From: Candidatus Blautia intestinipullorum
GTDB lineage: Bacteria > Bacillota > Clostridia > Lachnospirales > Lachnospiraceae
Length of the DNA stretch: 13,863 nt
Assembly: GCA_019120475.1 (NCBI GenBank)
Contig: DWVA01000046.1
Location: forward strand, 1 to 13,863
Reading direction: 5' to 3'
In this document: one piece after another, positions 8,113-13,863 of the stretch
Layout of the letters: every line of letters starts with the position of its first letter
Position numbering within the stretch: position 1 is the stretch's first letter
The notes under the pieces: generated by a model
What the model was told of the DNA's origin: nothing
Database searches by the model: none
What the model saw: the letters and a program-made list of their open reading frames with translations, nothing else
Position numbers and translations under genes: made by a program

Positions 8113-9018
8113 CTCCGCCGCCGATATGACCACCGGTATTGTCAAGATAGAAAGTACGGTGGTAAACGAAAAGATCTCCGAGGCATATGCATGATTTTTG
8201 TCATACAAAATAGACATCATGGTAATGGTTGTTGCTGTGGGACAGGCTGAGGCGATCAGCGTTGTGTAAGCTACAGTGGAATCCAGGGGCAGAAAGCTCA
8301 AAAAGACAAGAACTGCGAGAGGAACTGCCAGAAGCTTTAAAACAGCAACTTTGTATATATGGAGATTCGTACAGATTTCCTTCAGGTTGGAATGAGCCAC
8401 GGAAAATCCGGCCACCATCATTGCCAGAGGCGTATTCATATCGGCGATATAATTCATGGAGTCCAGAAGAGGACCGGGAATTCTAAGCTGTATGAAAAAC
8501 AATGCCATGGCAAGCAAGGTGGACAGGACCATCGGAGACAGGAGACCGTCCCGTAAATTGCGCAGACGGAAATTCCCCTTCATCAGACTGAGCCCGTGGG
8601 TCCAGGTAAGGAGGTTAAATACAGTCATATAGGCAGTGAGATAGAATACGCCTTCGTTTCCGAGAACACTGCCGATCAGAGGAATCCCAATGAAACCGCA
8701 GTTGGAGTAAACAACAGCATAACGCTCCAGTCCCGATTCTGCGGAACTGTTTTTTCGTATCAGTGCGGTAGAGATCAGGATGGCGATAAAATGCGATGCA
8801 ATGGCGGCCGCGAAAGAGAGAAGAAGTCCTGCCACCAGAGTTTTATCATAATCTGTCTGATATACGGTGATGATCAGACAGGGATTGACGATGTTCAGGA
8901 GAAGATTGGAAATACAGCGGCTGCCTTCAGGGCCTACGAGACCGATGCGGCAGCAAAGAATTCCTACAAGCAAAATAACCAGCATTTTGAATAGCTGGCT
9001 TACGATCAATAGAAACAT
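8101..9018 (-). CDS. AEC (auxin efflux carrier) family transporter
   Basis: Inner-membrane permease of the AEC family. Bacterial members move small organic acids, amino acids or related anions; the substrate here is unknown. The 305 residues form about ten hydrophobic segments. Family landmarks are the discontinuous helix NIVNPCLIITVY (residues 42-53) and SNCGFIGIPLIG (105-116), with a second crossover-like region, ASACPTATTITMM. The start ATG at 9018 follows GAAGGAAGG. The gene is convergent with mocA and shares its last 12 bases. Upstream on the same strand are two BMC shell genes, with no U-tract terminator in between in that direction, so co-transcription is possible. Context suggests uptake or export of a purine or a breakdown product, but that is inference. 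Confidence 0.85.
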   Translation of the reverse strand: MFLLIVSQLFKMLVILLVGILCCRIGLVGPEGSRCISNLLLNIVNPCLIITVYQTDYDKTLVAGLLLSFAAAIASHFIAILISTALIRKNSSAESGLERYAVVYSNCGFIGIPLIGSVLGNEGVFYLTAYMTVFNLLTWTHGLSLMKGNFRLRNLRDGLLSPMVLSTLLAMALFFIQLRIPGPLLDSMNYIADMNTPLAMMVAGFSVAHSNLKEICTNLHIYKVAVLKLLAVPLAVLVFLSFLPLDSTVAYTTLIASACPTATTITMMSILYDKNHAYASEIFSFTTVLSILTIPVVISAAELLL

Positions 9019-9036
9019 ATGAATAAATCCTTCCTT

Positions 9037-9078
9037 CAGAACCTGACTCCACAGAAGAGCCAGGTTCTGGTATTTTTC
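9037..9078 (+). terminator. Hairpin with T-tract, possible + strand terminator; also in AEC leader
   Basis: CAGAACCTG (9037-9045) pairs perfectly with CAGGTTCTG (9061-9069), with a further CTC/GAG pairing inside the loop, and GTATTTTT follows on the + strand. In that direction it looks like an intrinsic terminator. The nearest + strand gene ending before it is mocA at 8112. On the - strand the hairpin sits directly before the AEC ribosome binding site and lacks a U-tract. Confidence 0.5.
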
Positions 9079-9082
9079 CTCC

Positions 9083-9139
9083 GGAATCTGTGAATCTGCA
9101 GATAGATATGACAGATTCTGATATTTTCATTCTGTCATA
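9083..9139. promoter_or_regulatory. Mutually exclusive hairpins in the BMC-AEC intergenic region
   Basis: Two stems compete for the same bases. GAATCTGT (9084-9091) pairs with ACAGATTC (9111-9118). TATGACAGA (9107-9115) pairs with TCTGTCATA (9131-9139), 9 of 9. GAATCTGT/GAATCTGC also occurs as a tandem 8-mer at 9084-9099, enabling further registers. Together with the 9037-9069 hairpin this fills most of the 139-nt gap. An attenuator or mRNA-processing role for the AEC leader is possible. I do not recognise a named riboswitch. Confidence 0.4.
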
Positions 9140-9157
9140 AGATCTGGCCGGTATAAT

Positions 9158-9448
9158 TTACGCGAAATGGTGTCTGGCGGCTTCCTCCTCCACAATGCGG
9201 ACGGTTTCGCCGGAAGGATTGGAGATAACCGCCGATGCAATGATCTCACAAGGCGGATTGGTCTTTACACTGTCTACCGCAGCGGTGACAGCGGCCACAT
9301 CGCCGCTTAAAAATACTGTTGCATGTCCTCCGCATTTCGTATGCCAGGTGCGGAAGGATACTTCAGACGCTTTGAGCATCTGGTCGATCACCAGGATCGC
9401 ATTGCTGCTTCCCAGAACCTCTACTAATCCGAAAGCTCCGTATGTCAT
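9158..9448 (-). CDS. BMC-domain microcompartment shell protein (second of pair)
   Basis: Single-BMC-domain protein of 96 residues, the size of hexamer-forming shell proteins (PduA/EutM/CsoS1 type). The fold signature is clear: GAFGLVEVLGSSNAILVIDQ (residues 4-23), ATVFLSGDVAAVTAAVDSV (43-61), then a strand ASAVISNPSG. The pore-loop region reads KCGGH (38-42), where canonical proteins have a K-I-G-G/S-G type loop. A Cys and a His near the sixfold axis are unusual and could bind metal. The C-terminus ends in a charged stretch EEEAARHH. The ribosome binding site is GAGGAAAT. It lies 40 bases downstream of the first BMC gene and is surely in the same transcript. No pentamer (BMC-P), tandem-domain (BMC-T) or typical cargo aldehyde dehydrogenase is in the window, so the compartment type cannot be stated. 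Confidence 0.85.
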   Translation of the reverse strand: MTYGAFGLVEVLGSSNAILVIDQMLKASEVSFRTWHTKCGGHATVFLSGDVAAVTAAVDSVKTNPPCEIIASAVISNPSGETVRIVEEEAARHHFA

Positions 9449-9488
9449 AATGATTTCCTCACTTCTGTAGAATTTACAATTAATGATA

Positions 9489-9788
9489 TTATTTGTTGAT
9501 CGTCATCTGCAGTGCGACTTCCGTATCAGACGTGGGAGACGCGATCACCGTATGGTTGACGATCTTTGCCAGAGGTTTCGCCGCCTGGAGAGCAGCGTCC
9601 ATCGCCGCGTTTACGTCAGAAACAGACCCTCTCATTTTCACACAGGCACCGCTTTTCAGTCGGTTACGCTCCACCCCCTGGATCTTTACATTGGCTGCCT
9701 TGGAAGCTGCGTCAAGGGCTACAAAGCAGGCAACAAGATTATCCAGTTCAAATACGCCTACCGCCATTCCATTATAATTCTCTGCCAT
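9489..9788 (-). CDS. BMC-domain microcompartment shell protein (first of pair)
   Basis: Single-BMC-domain protein of 99 residues. Typical segments are GMAVGVFELDNLVACFVALD (residues 7-26), VKMRGSVSDVNAAMDAALQA (50-69) and the strand HTVIASPTSD (79-88). It is a divergent paralogue of the next gene, not a recent duplicate. Its pore loop (around RLKSGAC, 43-49) lacks the glycine-rich motif and places Lys45/Ser46 near the pore, which would suit an anionic substrate; this is inferred from position only. A very strong ribosome binding site (GAGGAGGT) and a good promoter upstream (9890-9918) suggest high expression, as expected for a shell protein. It leads the BMC-BMC-(AEC) gene set. Confidence 0.85.
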   Translation of the reverse strand: MAENYNGMAVGVFELDNLVACFVALDAASKAANVKIQGVERNRLKSGACVKMRGSVSDVNAAMDAALQAAKPLAKIVNHTVIASPTSDTEVALQMTINK

Positions 9789-9848
9789 AATACCTCCTCA
9801 GACTTTCTGTCTTTGAAAATCTGTATTTTTTATACTTACAGCCGGCTA

Positions 9849-9870
9849 TTTCAGAAAATCTTTTCAGAAA
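9849..9870. repeat. Short direct repeat TTTCAGAAA in the BMC leader
   Basis: TTTCAGAAA occurs at 9849-9857 and again at 9862-9870, a 13-base period. It lies just downstream of the predicted BMC transcription start on the - strand and upstream of the MATE promoter. It could be an operator or leader element, or simply AT-rich chance. Confidence 0.35.
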
Positions 9871-9889
9871 TAAACCTGTTATTATAAAC

Positions 9890-9918
9890 AGTATACCTTC
9901 TTTTTATACAGATTACAA
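9890..9918 (-). promoter_or_regulatory. Predicted sigma-A promoter for the BMC genes
   Basis: On the - strand, -35 TTGTAA (9918-9913) and -10 TATACT (9895-9890) are separated by exactly 17 bases. Transcription would start near 9883 and give a leader of about 95 nt before the first BMC gene. Confidence 0.6.
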
Positions 9919-9931
9919 GAGAAAACAACAG

Positions 9932-9961
9932 TTGTATGAGAAAGGATATCAGTAGTATAAT
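9932..9961 (+). promoter_or_regulatory. Predicted promoter for the MATE gene
   Basis: -35-like TTGTAT (9932-9937) and a perfect -10 TATAAT (9956-9961) are 18 bases apart. Transcription would start near 9968, ruling out translation from the ATG at 9936 and favouring the ATG at 9981. It is back to back with the BMC promoter, 13 bases between the two -35 boxes. Confidence 0.5.
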
Positions 9962-9966
9962 AAAAC

Positions 9967-9977
9967 GAGGGGTGAGG
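9967..9977 (+). promoter_or_regulatory. Ribosome binding site fixing the MATE start
   Basis: GAGGGGTGAGG ends 3 bases before the ATG at 9981, with its AGGGGTG core about 6 bases away. The upstream in-frame ATG at 9936 has no comparable site. Confidence 0.65.
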
Positions 9978-9980
9978 ACA

Positions 9981-11357
9981 ATGAAGGTACATCAGACAGA
10001 CTTTTCAAAAGGGAATGTATATCGGAATATTATGGAGGTAGCTGTGCCTATGACTCTGGCGCAGCTTCTGAATCTGTTATACAACATCGTAGACCGTATG
10101 TATATCGGGAGAATTTCCGATGTAGGAAGAGTGGCGCTTACCGGCGTAGGGATTTGTTTTCCTGTGATCACGCTGATCACCGCCTTTACTTATCTGTTCG
10201 GAAACGGAGGCAGCCCTCTCTGCGCCATGGAGCTCGGAAGAGGAAATAAGGAGGAGGCGGAGAAGCTGATGGGAAATACGTTTTCCATGCTTCTCATCGT
10301 CAGTGTGATCCTGATGGCGGTGGGCTATCTCTTTTATCAGCCTATTCTGTACGCTTTTGGCGCAAGTGACACTACTTTCGGCTATGCGAGAGACTATCTT
10401 CTGATCTATATTGCAGGCACGCCGGCGGTAATGACGGCTCTTGGACTGAATCCTTTTGTAAACTGCCAGGGATTTGGAAATATGGGTATGCTGACTGTCC
10501 TGATCGGCGCGGTACTGAACTTTATTCTGGATCCTGTGTTTATATTTGTGTTTCATATGGGAGTAAGAGGAGCGGCTATTGCAACGATCATTTCTCAGAT
10601 CTGTTCCGCACTCTGGGTCCTGAAATTTCTCACAGGTAAAAAAGCGGTGCTGCGGCTGAGAAGAGAATCTATGATCATCCAGTGGAAACGTGTGCTGAAT
10701 ATCATGGCTCTTGGAATATCCGGATTTATGATGGCTTTTACCAACAGTCTGGTGCAGATTTTCTGTAATGCCACTCTCCAGACCTGGGGCGGAGATATCT
10801 ATGTAGGCGTTATGACAGTACTGAATTCTGTAAGGGATATTTCCACATTGGTGGTGCAGGGACTTGGAAACGGCGCTTCCCCTGTGATGAGCTTTAATTA
10901 CGGGGAAAAGGCATACTGGAAGGTACGCAAGGCGATAAAATTTCTTACGCTGGCCGGAGGCGCCTATACGATCCTGTTTTGGATCGTGATCGAGCTTATA
11001 CCGGAGTTTTTTATCCGGATATTCAACAGCGAACCGGAACTGATCGCAAAGGGGGTATCCGCCCTTCATATTTATTTCTTCGGCTTCTGTTTTATGGCGC
11101 TGCAATTTACGGCTCAAAGTGTATTTGTGGCCCTTGGGAAAGCCAAAAGAGCAACTTTCTTTTCAATTTTCCGAAAAGTGATCATTGTGGTGCCGCTGAC
11201 CGTACTTCTTCCCAGGATCGGAGGTCTGGGGGTCAACGGCGTGTTCTGGGCGGAACCGATCTCCAACCTGGTAGGCGGCTGTGCAAGTTTTTTCACTATG
11301 CTGCTGACAATCCTGCCTGAGCTGAAGGATGAGAAAAAACCAGAAGAACAGAAATAG
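9981..11357 (+). CDS. MATE family efflux transporter
   Basis: Multi-antimicrobial-extrusion family antiporter, 458 residues from the chosen start, with about twelve membrane segments. The N-terminus (FSKGNVYRNIMEVAVPMTLA, then LLNLLYNIVDRMYIGRI) is the standard MATE opening, including the conserved helix-1 proline and the VDRMYIG segment. A family-typical motif is ALGLNPFVNCQGFGNMGM. An in-frame extension to 9936 exists but lacks a ribosome binding site and would begin upstream of the predicted transcription start. Substrates of such proteins are cations or drugs. A role in purine metabolism is suggested only by location, and it may be an unrelated passenger. It ends shortly before the hairpin at 11383-11436. 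Confidence 0.88.
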   Translation: MKVHQTDFSKGNVYRNIMEVAVPMTLAQLLNLLYNIVDRMYIGRISDVGRVALTGVGICFPVITLITAFTYLFGNGGSPLCAMELGRGNKEEAEKLMGNTFSMLLIVSVILMAVGYLFYQPILYAFGASDTTFGYARDYLLIYIAGTPAVMTALGLNPFVNCQGFGNMGMLTVLIGAVLNFILDPVFIFVFHMGVRGAAIATIISQICSALWVLKFLTGKKAVLRLRRESMIIQWKRVLNIMALGISGFMMAFTNSLVQIFCNATLQTWGGDIYVGVMTVLNSVRDISTLVVQGLGNGASPVMSFNYGEKAYWKVRKAIKFLTLAGGAYTILFWIVIELIPEFFIRIFNSEPELIAKGVSALHIYFFGFCFMALQFTAQSVFVALGKAKRATFFSIFRKVIIVVPLTVLLPRIGGLGVNGVFWAEPISNLVGGCASFFTMLLTILPELKDEKKPEEQK

Positions 11358-11376
11358 AACAGAATACAGATGTACA

Positions 11377-11436
11377 GAAAAAACGGCCGGCAAAGAAGTG
11401 ATTTCTGCATATAAGCAGAATCTCTTTACCGGCCGT
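11377..11436 (-). terminator. Strong terminator after arcC, possibly bidirectional
   Basis: A long hairpin is formed by ACGGCCGG (11383-11390) and CCGGCCGT (11429-11436). It continues through AAAGA/TCTTT to an inner TTCTGC/GCAGAA stem with an ATATAA loop. On the - strand it is followed by six U residues (complement of A 11378-11383), a classic intrinsic terminator for arcC. On the + strand the tail (CAGTTTCT) is weaker, but it may also end the MATE transcript. Confidence 0.8.
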
Positions 11437-11469
11437 CAGTTTCTATAAAGCTTCGCACAGAAGAAAAAA

Positions 11470-12414
11470 TCACAGGTGTATTCTTGTTCCTGTTTTTCCC
11501 ATAATACCGTCACGAGCCTTGTTCAGATGCGTGATCAAAGCAGTGCGGTCGGCGCCGGAGGAGGCAAAGTCTACGGCGGCCTGCACCTTCGGAAGCATGG
11601 AACCGGCGGCGAAGTGTCCCTCGTTGATGTATGTTTTTGCTTTTTCTACGGACAGATCCTCCAGCCATTCCTCATTCTCTTTACCGAAATTGATGGCGAC
11701 TTTTTCCACGGCTGTGAGGATAATGAGCATGTCTGCGCCCAGTTTTTTTGCCAGAAGACAGCTTGCGAAATCTTTGTCGATCACGGCGGAAGCGCCTTTT
11801 AAATGATCTCCCTGAAGAGTGACGGGGATACCGCCGCCTCCGCAGCAGATCACAATCTTATTGGCGTCCACAAGGCTGTTGATGGCGTCCTGTTCTACAA
11901 TTTCCACAGGCTTCGGAGAAGCGACAACCCGGCGGTATCCCCGTCCGGCGTCCTCCTTCATAATATAGCCGTAAGCTTTTGCCGCATGTTCCGCCTGTTC
12001 CTTTGTCATAAAATGGCCGATAGGCTTGCTGGGGTTCTGGAAAGCCGGATCATTGGGATCCACCCGGACCTGCGTGACAACGGTGACTACAGGAGTGCGG
12101 ACAAAGCCTCTTTTTCTGAGTTCCTCGCGAAGAGCGTTCTGAAGATCATAACCGATATAAGCCTGGCTCATAGCCACACAGACGGAGAGAGGAGTGTTGG
12201 GCTGATTGGGATCTTCCCTGGAAAGAGCAGCCATTGCGTTGTTGATCATTCCTACCTGGGGACCGTTGCCATGGACTACTACAACCTGATGTCCGTCCTC
12301 AATAAGGTCGCAGAGAGCCTGGGCGGTGGATTTTACAGCGATCATCTGTTCCGGAAGCGTATTGCCTAAAGCATTGCCTCCAAGAGCGATGACGATTCGT
12401 TTGCGTTTATACAT
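11470..12414 (-). CDS. arcC: Carbamate kinase
   Basis: Catalyses carbamoyl phosphate + ADP to carbamate + ATP, the energy-yielding last step of ureide or citrulline fermentation. The 314 residues are full length. Seen: IALGGNALG (residues 9-17), VVVHGNGPQVG (45-55), CCGGGGIPV (190-198), VIDKDFAS (211-218) and GSMLPKV (271-277), all characteristic of the amino-acid-kinase-fold carbamate kinases. E. coli has the homologue YqeA in the matching purine cluster, so this copy is probably dedicated to carbamoyl phosphate released by YgeW and not to arginine deimination; no arcA or argF-type gene is beside it. The ribosome binding site GCAGGAGG is strong. A terminator-like hairpin lies just upstream. 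Confidence 0.94.
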   Translation of the reverse strand: MYKRKRIVIALGGNALGNTLPEQMIAVKSTAQALCDLIEDGHQVVVVHGNGPQVGMINNAMAALSREDPNQPNTPLSVCVAMSQAYIGYDLQNALREELRKRGFVRTPVVTVVTQVRVDPNDPAFQNPSKPIGHFMTKEQAEHAAKAYGYIMKEDAGRGYRRVVASPKPVEIVEQDAINSLVDANKIVICCGGGGIPVTLQGDHLKGASAVIDKDFASCLLAKKLGADMLIILTAVEKVAINFGKENEEWLEDLSVEKAKTYINEGHFAAGSMLPKVQAAVDFASSGADRTALITHLNKARDGIMGKTGTRIHL

Positions 12415-12436
12415 GAAAAAACCTCCTGCTTATGCT

Positions 12437-12474
12437 GAAAAAAGAAGATCCTGCAGAAATCATTCTGCAGGATC
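12437..12474 (-). terminator. Terminator/attenuator between ygeW and arcC
   Basis: A perfect 12-bp stem, GATCCTGCAGAA (12447-12458) with TTCTGCAGGATC (12463-12474) and a 4-base loop, is followed on the - strand by TTCTTTTTTC. This has every mark of an intrinsic terminator. It sits in the 79-nt gap ahead of arcC in the same direction, so it may reduce, but need not abolish, arcC expression from the upstream genes. Confidence 0.75.
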
Positions 12475-12493
12475 GGTCTTGAAATAGCGATAA

Positions 12494-13687
12494 TTATTTA
12501 AGAATTCTCGGAGCTGCTTTTACTTCCAGCTTTTTGAGGATCTCCTGCGGATTCTCAAATTTTGCAAGAAGGATCATAGCTGCGATAACATAAGGTTTAA
12601 AGCTTGCTTCTTTGTAAAGCGGGATTCTGTAACGGTCAAATACGCTTGCGTCCACTTCGCCTGTCTCACAGCTTACGCCGGTGATGTCGGCAGGCAGACA
12701 GTGCAGATAGAGAGCCTTTCCGTCTTTTGTTGTCTTCATCAGCTCTTCTGTGCAGGCCCAGTCTTTATGCTGCGCGTTCTGCGCGAGAAGCTCTTTTTCC
12801 AGTTTGTCAATGCCGTCGAAATCTCCCTCTCCATAAAGATTGGTACGTTTCTCCATAGCTGCGAAAGGAGCCCAGCTCTTGGGATATACGATATCAGCGT
12901 CCTTGAAAGCTTCTTCCATACTGTTTGTCTTTGTAAAAGAGCCGCCGGAAGCCGCTGCATTTTTCTTGGCGATCTCCTCTACTTCAGGCATTACATCGTA
13001 GCCTTCCGGATGAGCGAGGACAACATCCATACCGAAACGTGTCATCAGTCCGATCACGCCCTGAGGAACGGAAAGAGGTTTTCCATAGGAAGGAGAATAA
13101 GCCCAGGTCATAGCCAGTTTCTTGCCCTTCAGATTTTCAACGCCGCCGAATTCGTGGATGATATGAAGCATATCAGCCATGCACTGAGTAGGATGATCCA
13201 CATCGCACTGAAGGTTTACAAGGGTAGGTCTCTGCTCCAGGATGCCGTCTTTGTTTCCCTCTGTTACAGCATCCATGAATTCTTTCTGGTAAGCGTGGCC
13301 TTTGCCGATGTACATATCGTCGCGGATACCGATAACGTCTGCCATGAAGGAAACCATATTGGCGGTTTCGCGGACAGTTTCTCCATGTGCGATCTGGGAT
13401 TTCTTTTCATCCAGATCCTGAACGGTCAGACCAAGAAGGTTGCAGGCGGAAGCGAAGGAGAAACGTGTACGGGTGGAGTTATCGCGGAAAATGGAAATGC
13501 CAAGTCCGGACTCAAAAACTTTTGTGGAGATATTGTTTTCTCTCATGAATCTTAAAGCGTCAGCAACTGTGAACACAGCCTCCAGCTCATCGTCTGTCTT
13601 ATCCCAGGTCCAGAAGAAATCACTGTTGTACATTTCTTTGAAATTCAGTTTGTTTAATTTGTCGATATAGTCCTGTAATGTTTTCAT
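12494..13687 (-). CDS. ygeW: Knotted carbamoyltransferase YgeW
   Basis: Transcarbamylase of the YgeW family, related to aspartate/ornithine carbamoyltransferases. It is thought to act on a ureido intermediate of purine breakdown, releasing carbamoyl phosphate; the natural substrate is less certain than the fold. The 397 residues match E. coli YgeW end to end. The carbamoyl-phosphate loop STRTR is at 71-75, HPTQ at 165-168 and HCLPADI at 329-335. The stretch MTWAYSPSYGKPLSVPQG (193-210) is near-identical to E. coli and is where knotted transcarbamylases carry their loop. The start follows AAAGGAGATC. It lies between a probable ygeY and arcC, matching the purine/urate cluster order. Confidence 0.93.
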   Translation of the reverse strand: MKTLQDYIDKLNKLNFKEMYNSDFFWTWDKTDDELEAVFTVADALRFMRENNISTKVFESGLGISIFRDNSTRTRFSFASACNLLGLTVQDLDEKKSQIAHGETVRETANMVSFMADVIGIRDDMYIGKGHAYQKEFMDAVTEGNKDGILEQRPTLVNLQCDVDHPTQCMADMLHIIHEFGGVENLKGKKLAMTWAYSPSYGKPLSVPQGVIGLMTRFGMDVVLAHPEGYDVMPEVEEIAKKNAAASGGSFTKTNSMEEAFKDADIVYPKSWAPFAAMEKRTNLYGEGDFDGIDKLEKELLAQNAQHKDWACTEELMKTTKDGKALYLHCLPADITGVSCETGEVDASVFDRYRIPLYKEASFKPYVIAAMILLAKFENPQEILKKLEVKAAPRILK

Positions 13688-13737
13688 TCCTGATCTCCTT
13701 TATATGATGGTTTTGATAGTGTGTTTGTGATTAAGCA

Positions 13738-13766
13738 GGAGCAGACAGCTTATTCTGTCTGCCTCC
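13738..13766 (-). other. Hairpin between probable ygeY and ygeW
   Basis: GCAGACAG (13741-13748) pairs with CTGTCTGC (13755-13762), extended by GGA/TCC with one bulged base. It begins only a few bases after the upstream gene's stop codon on the - strand. No U-tract follows, so it looks more like an mRNA-stabilising or processing stem than a terminator. Confidence 0.45.
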
Positions 13767-13772
13767 GGCGTT

Positions 13773-13863
13773 TTATCTGCAGTAAACAGTAGGAAGAGCG
13801 GCGTAAACAGCGGCGCATCTTACCAGGTCGATCTTCCAGGTTTTCTCATTCGGCGCATGAGCC
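13773..13863 (-). CDS. ygeY: C-terminal end of probable YgeY-family (M20-type) hydrolase, cut by window edge
   Basis: The - strand frame ending at the stop 13775-13773 gives 29 residues, including AHAPNEKTWKIDLVRC then AAVYAALPTVY. This resembles the C-terminus of M20/ArgE-like amidohydrolases, where a conserved His before the P-N/D-E segment helps bind the metal pair. In E. coli, ygeY lies beside ygeW, and YgeY is a selenium-metabolism-linked hydrolase of the purine cluster. Only the tail is visible, so the name rests on this short match and on context. The ygeW start is 85 bases downstream, suggesting one transcript. Confidence 0.65.
   Translation of the reverse strand, partial: AHAPNEKTWKIDLVRCAAVYAALPTVYCR

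Noticed and set aside
9129..9157. TATAAT on the + strand at 9152-9157 as a promoter
   Set aside because: No acceptable -35 box at 16-18 bases upstream, and it would only drive antisense of the BMC genes.
9195..9887. Open frames on the + strand opposite the two BMC genes
   Set aside because: The BMC domains on the - strand are unmistakable and have strong ribosome binding sites; the + frames have no domain resemblance.
9789..9888. Purine, preQ1 or other known riboswitch in the BMC leader
   Set aside because: The leader is AT-rich with only a weak CTGTA/TACAG stem; none of the conserved cores I know of could be matched.
9936..9980. Upstream ATG at 9936 as start of the MATE gene
   Set aside because: No ribosome binding site, and it lies within the predicted -35/-10 region; the ATG at 9981 has a strong site and gives the normal family N-terminus.
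1..13863. CRISPR arrays, tRNA/rRNA genes, insertion sequences, phage attachment sites
   Set aside because: No regularly spaced repeats, no cloverleaf or rRNA segments recognised, and no transposase or integrase reading frames.

Overview
The window looks like part of an anaerobic purine (xanthine/urate) degradation island from a low-to-mid-GC Firmicute, most likely a gut Clostridia/Lachnospiraceae member. That placement is inferred from strong purine-rich ribosome binding sites, sigma-A-like promoters, the gene families present and their order. No rRNA or other phylogenetic marker is present to confirm it. The gene content closely parallels the E. coli xdhABC / ygeW-ygeY / yqeA-yqeB-yqeC-ygfJ / xdhD region. 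It also overlaps the urate-degradation gene set described in gut anaerobes.

Left block (1-8112, + strand): a tightly packed run of seven genes. It begins with the 3' part of a selenium-dependent xanthine dehydrogenase catalytic subunit, followed by xdhA, xdhB and xdhC (molybdopterin, FAD and 2Fe-2S subunits of a second hydroxylase). Then come yqeB, yqeC and mocA, which are linked to maturation of the labile selenium / molybdenum cofactor. The xdhA-xdhB-xdhC stop/start codons overlap, as do those of yqeC-mocA. A structured 139-nt gap separates the first gene from xdhA.

Middle block (8101-11357): an AEC-family transporter lies on the - strand, tail to tail with mocA and overlapping it by 12 bp. 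Upstream of it are two small bacterial-microcompartment (BMC) shell proteins on the same strand, so a BMC-BMC-AEC transcript is plausible. A MATE-family exporter is divergent from the BMC genes; both appear to be served by back-to-back promoters at 9890-9961. The 139-nt leader between the BMC genes and the AEC gene is full of alternative hairpins.

Right block (11470-13863, - strand, read right to left): the C-terminus of a probable YgeY hydrolase, then the knotted carbamoyltransferase YgeW, then carbamate kinase ArcC. A perfect 12-bp terminator-like hairpin sits between ygeW and arcC, and a strong terminator follows arcC.

Working model: the hydroxylases, matured by MocA/YqeB/YqeC, act on the purine. 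YgeY and YgeW process ureido intermediates, and ArcC recovers ATP from carbamoyl phosphate. The roles of the BMC shell pair and the two transporters are open. The BMC pair, with no pentamer, trimer or signature cargo in view, is the most interesting feature.
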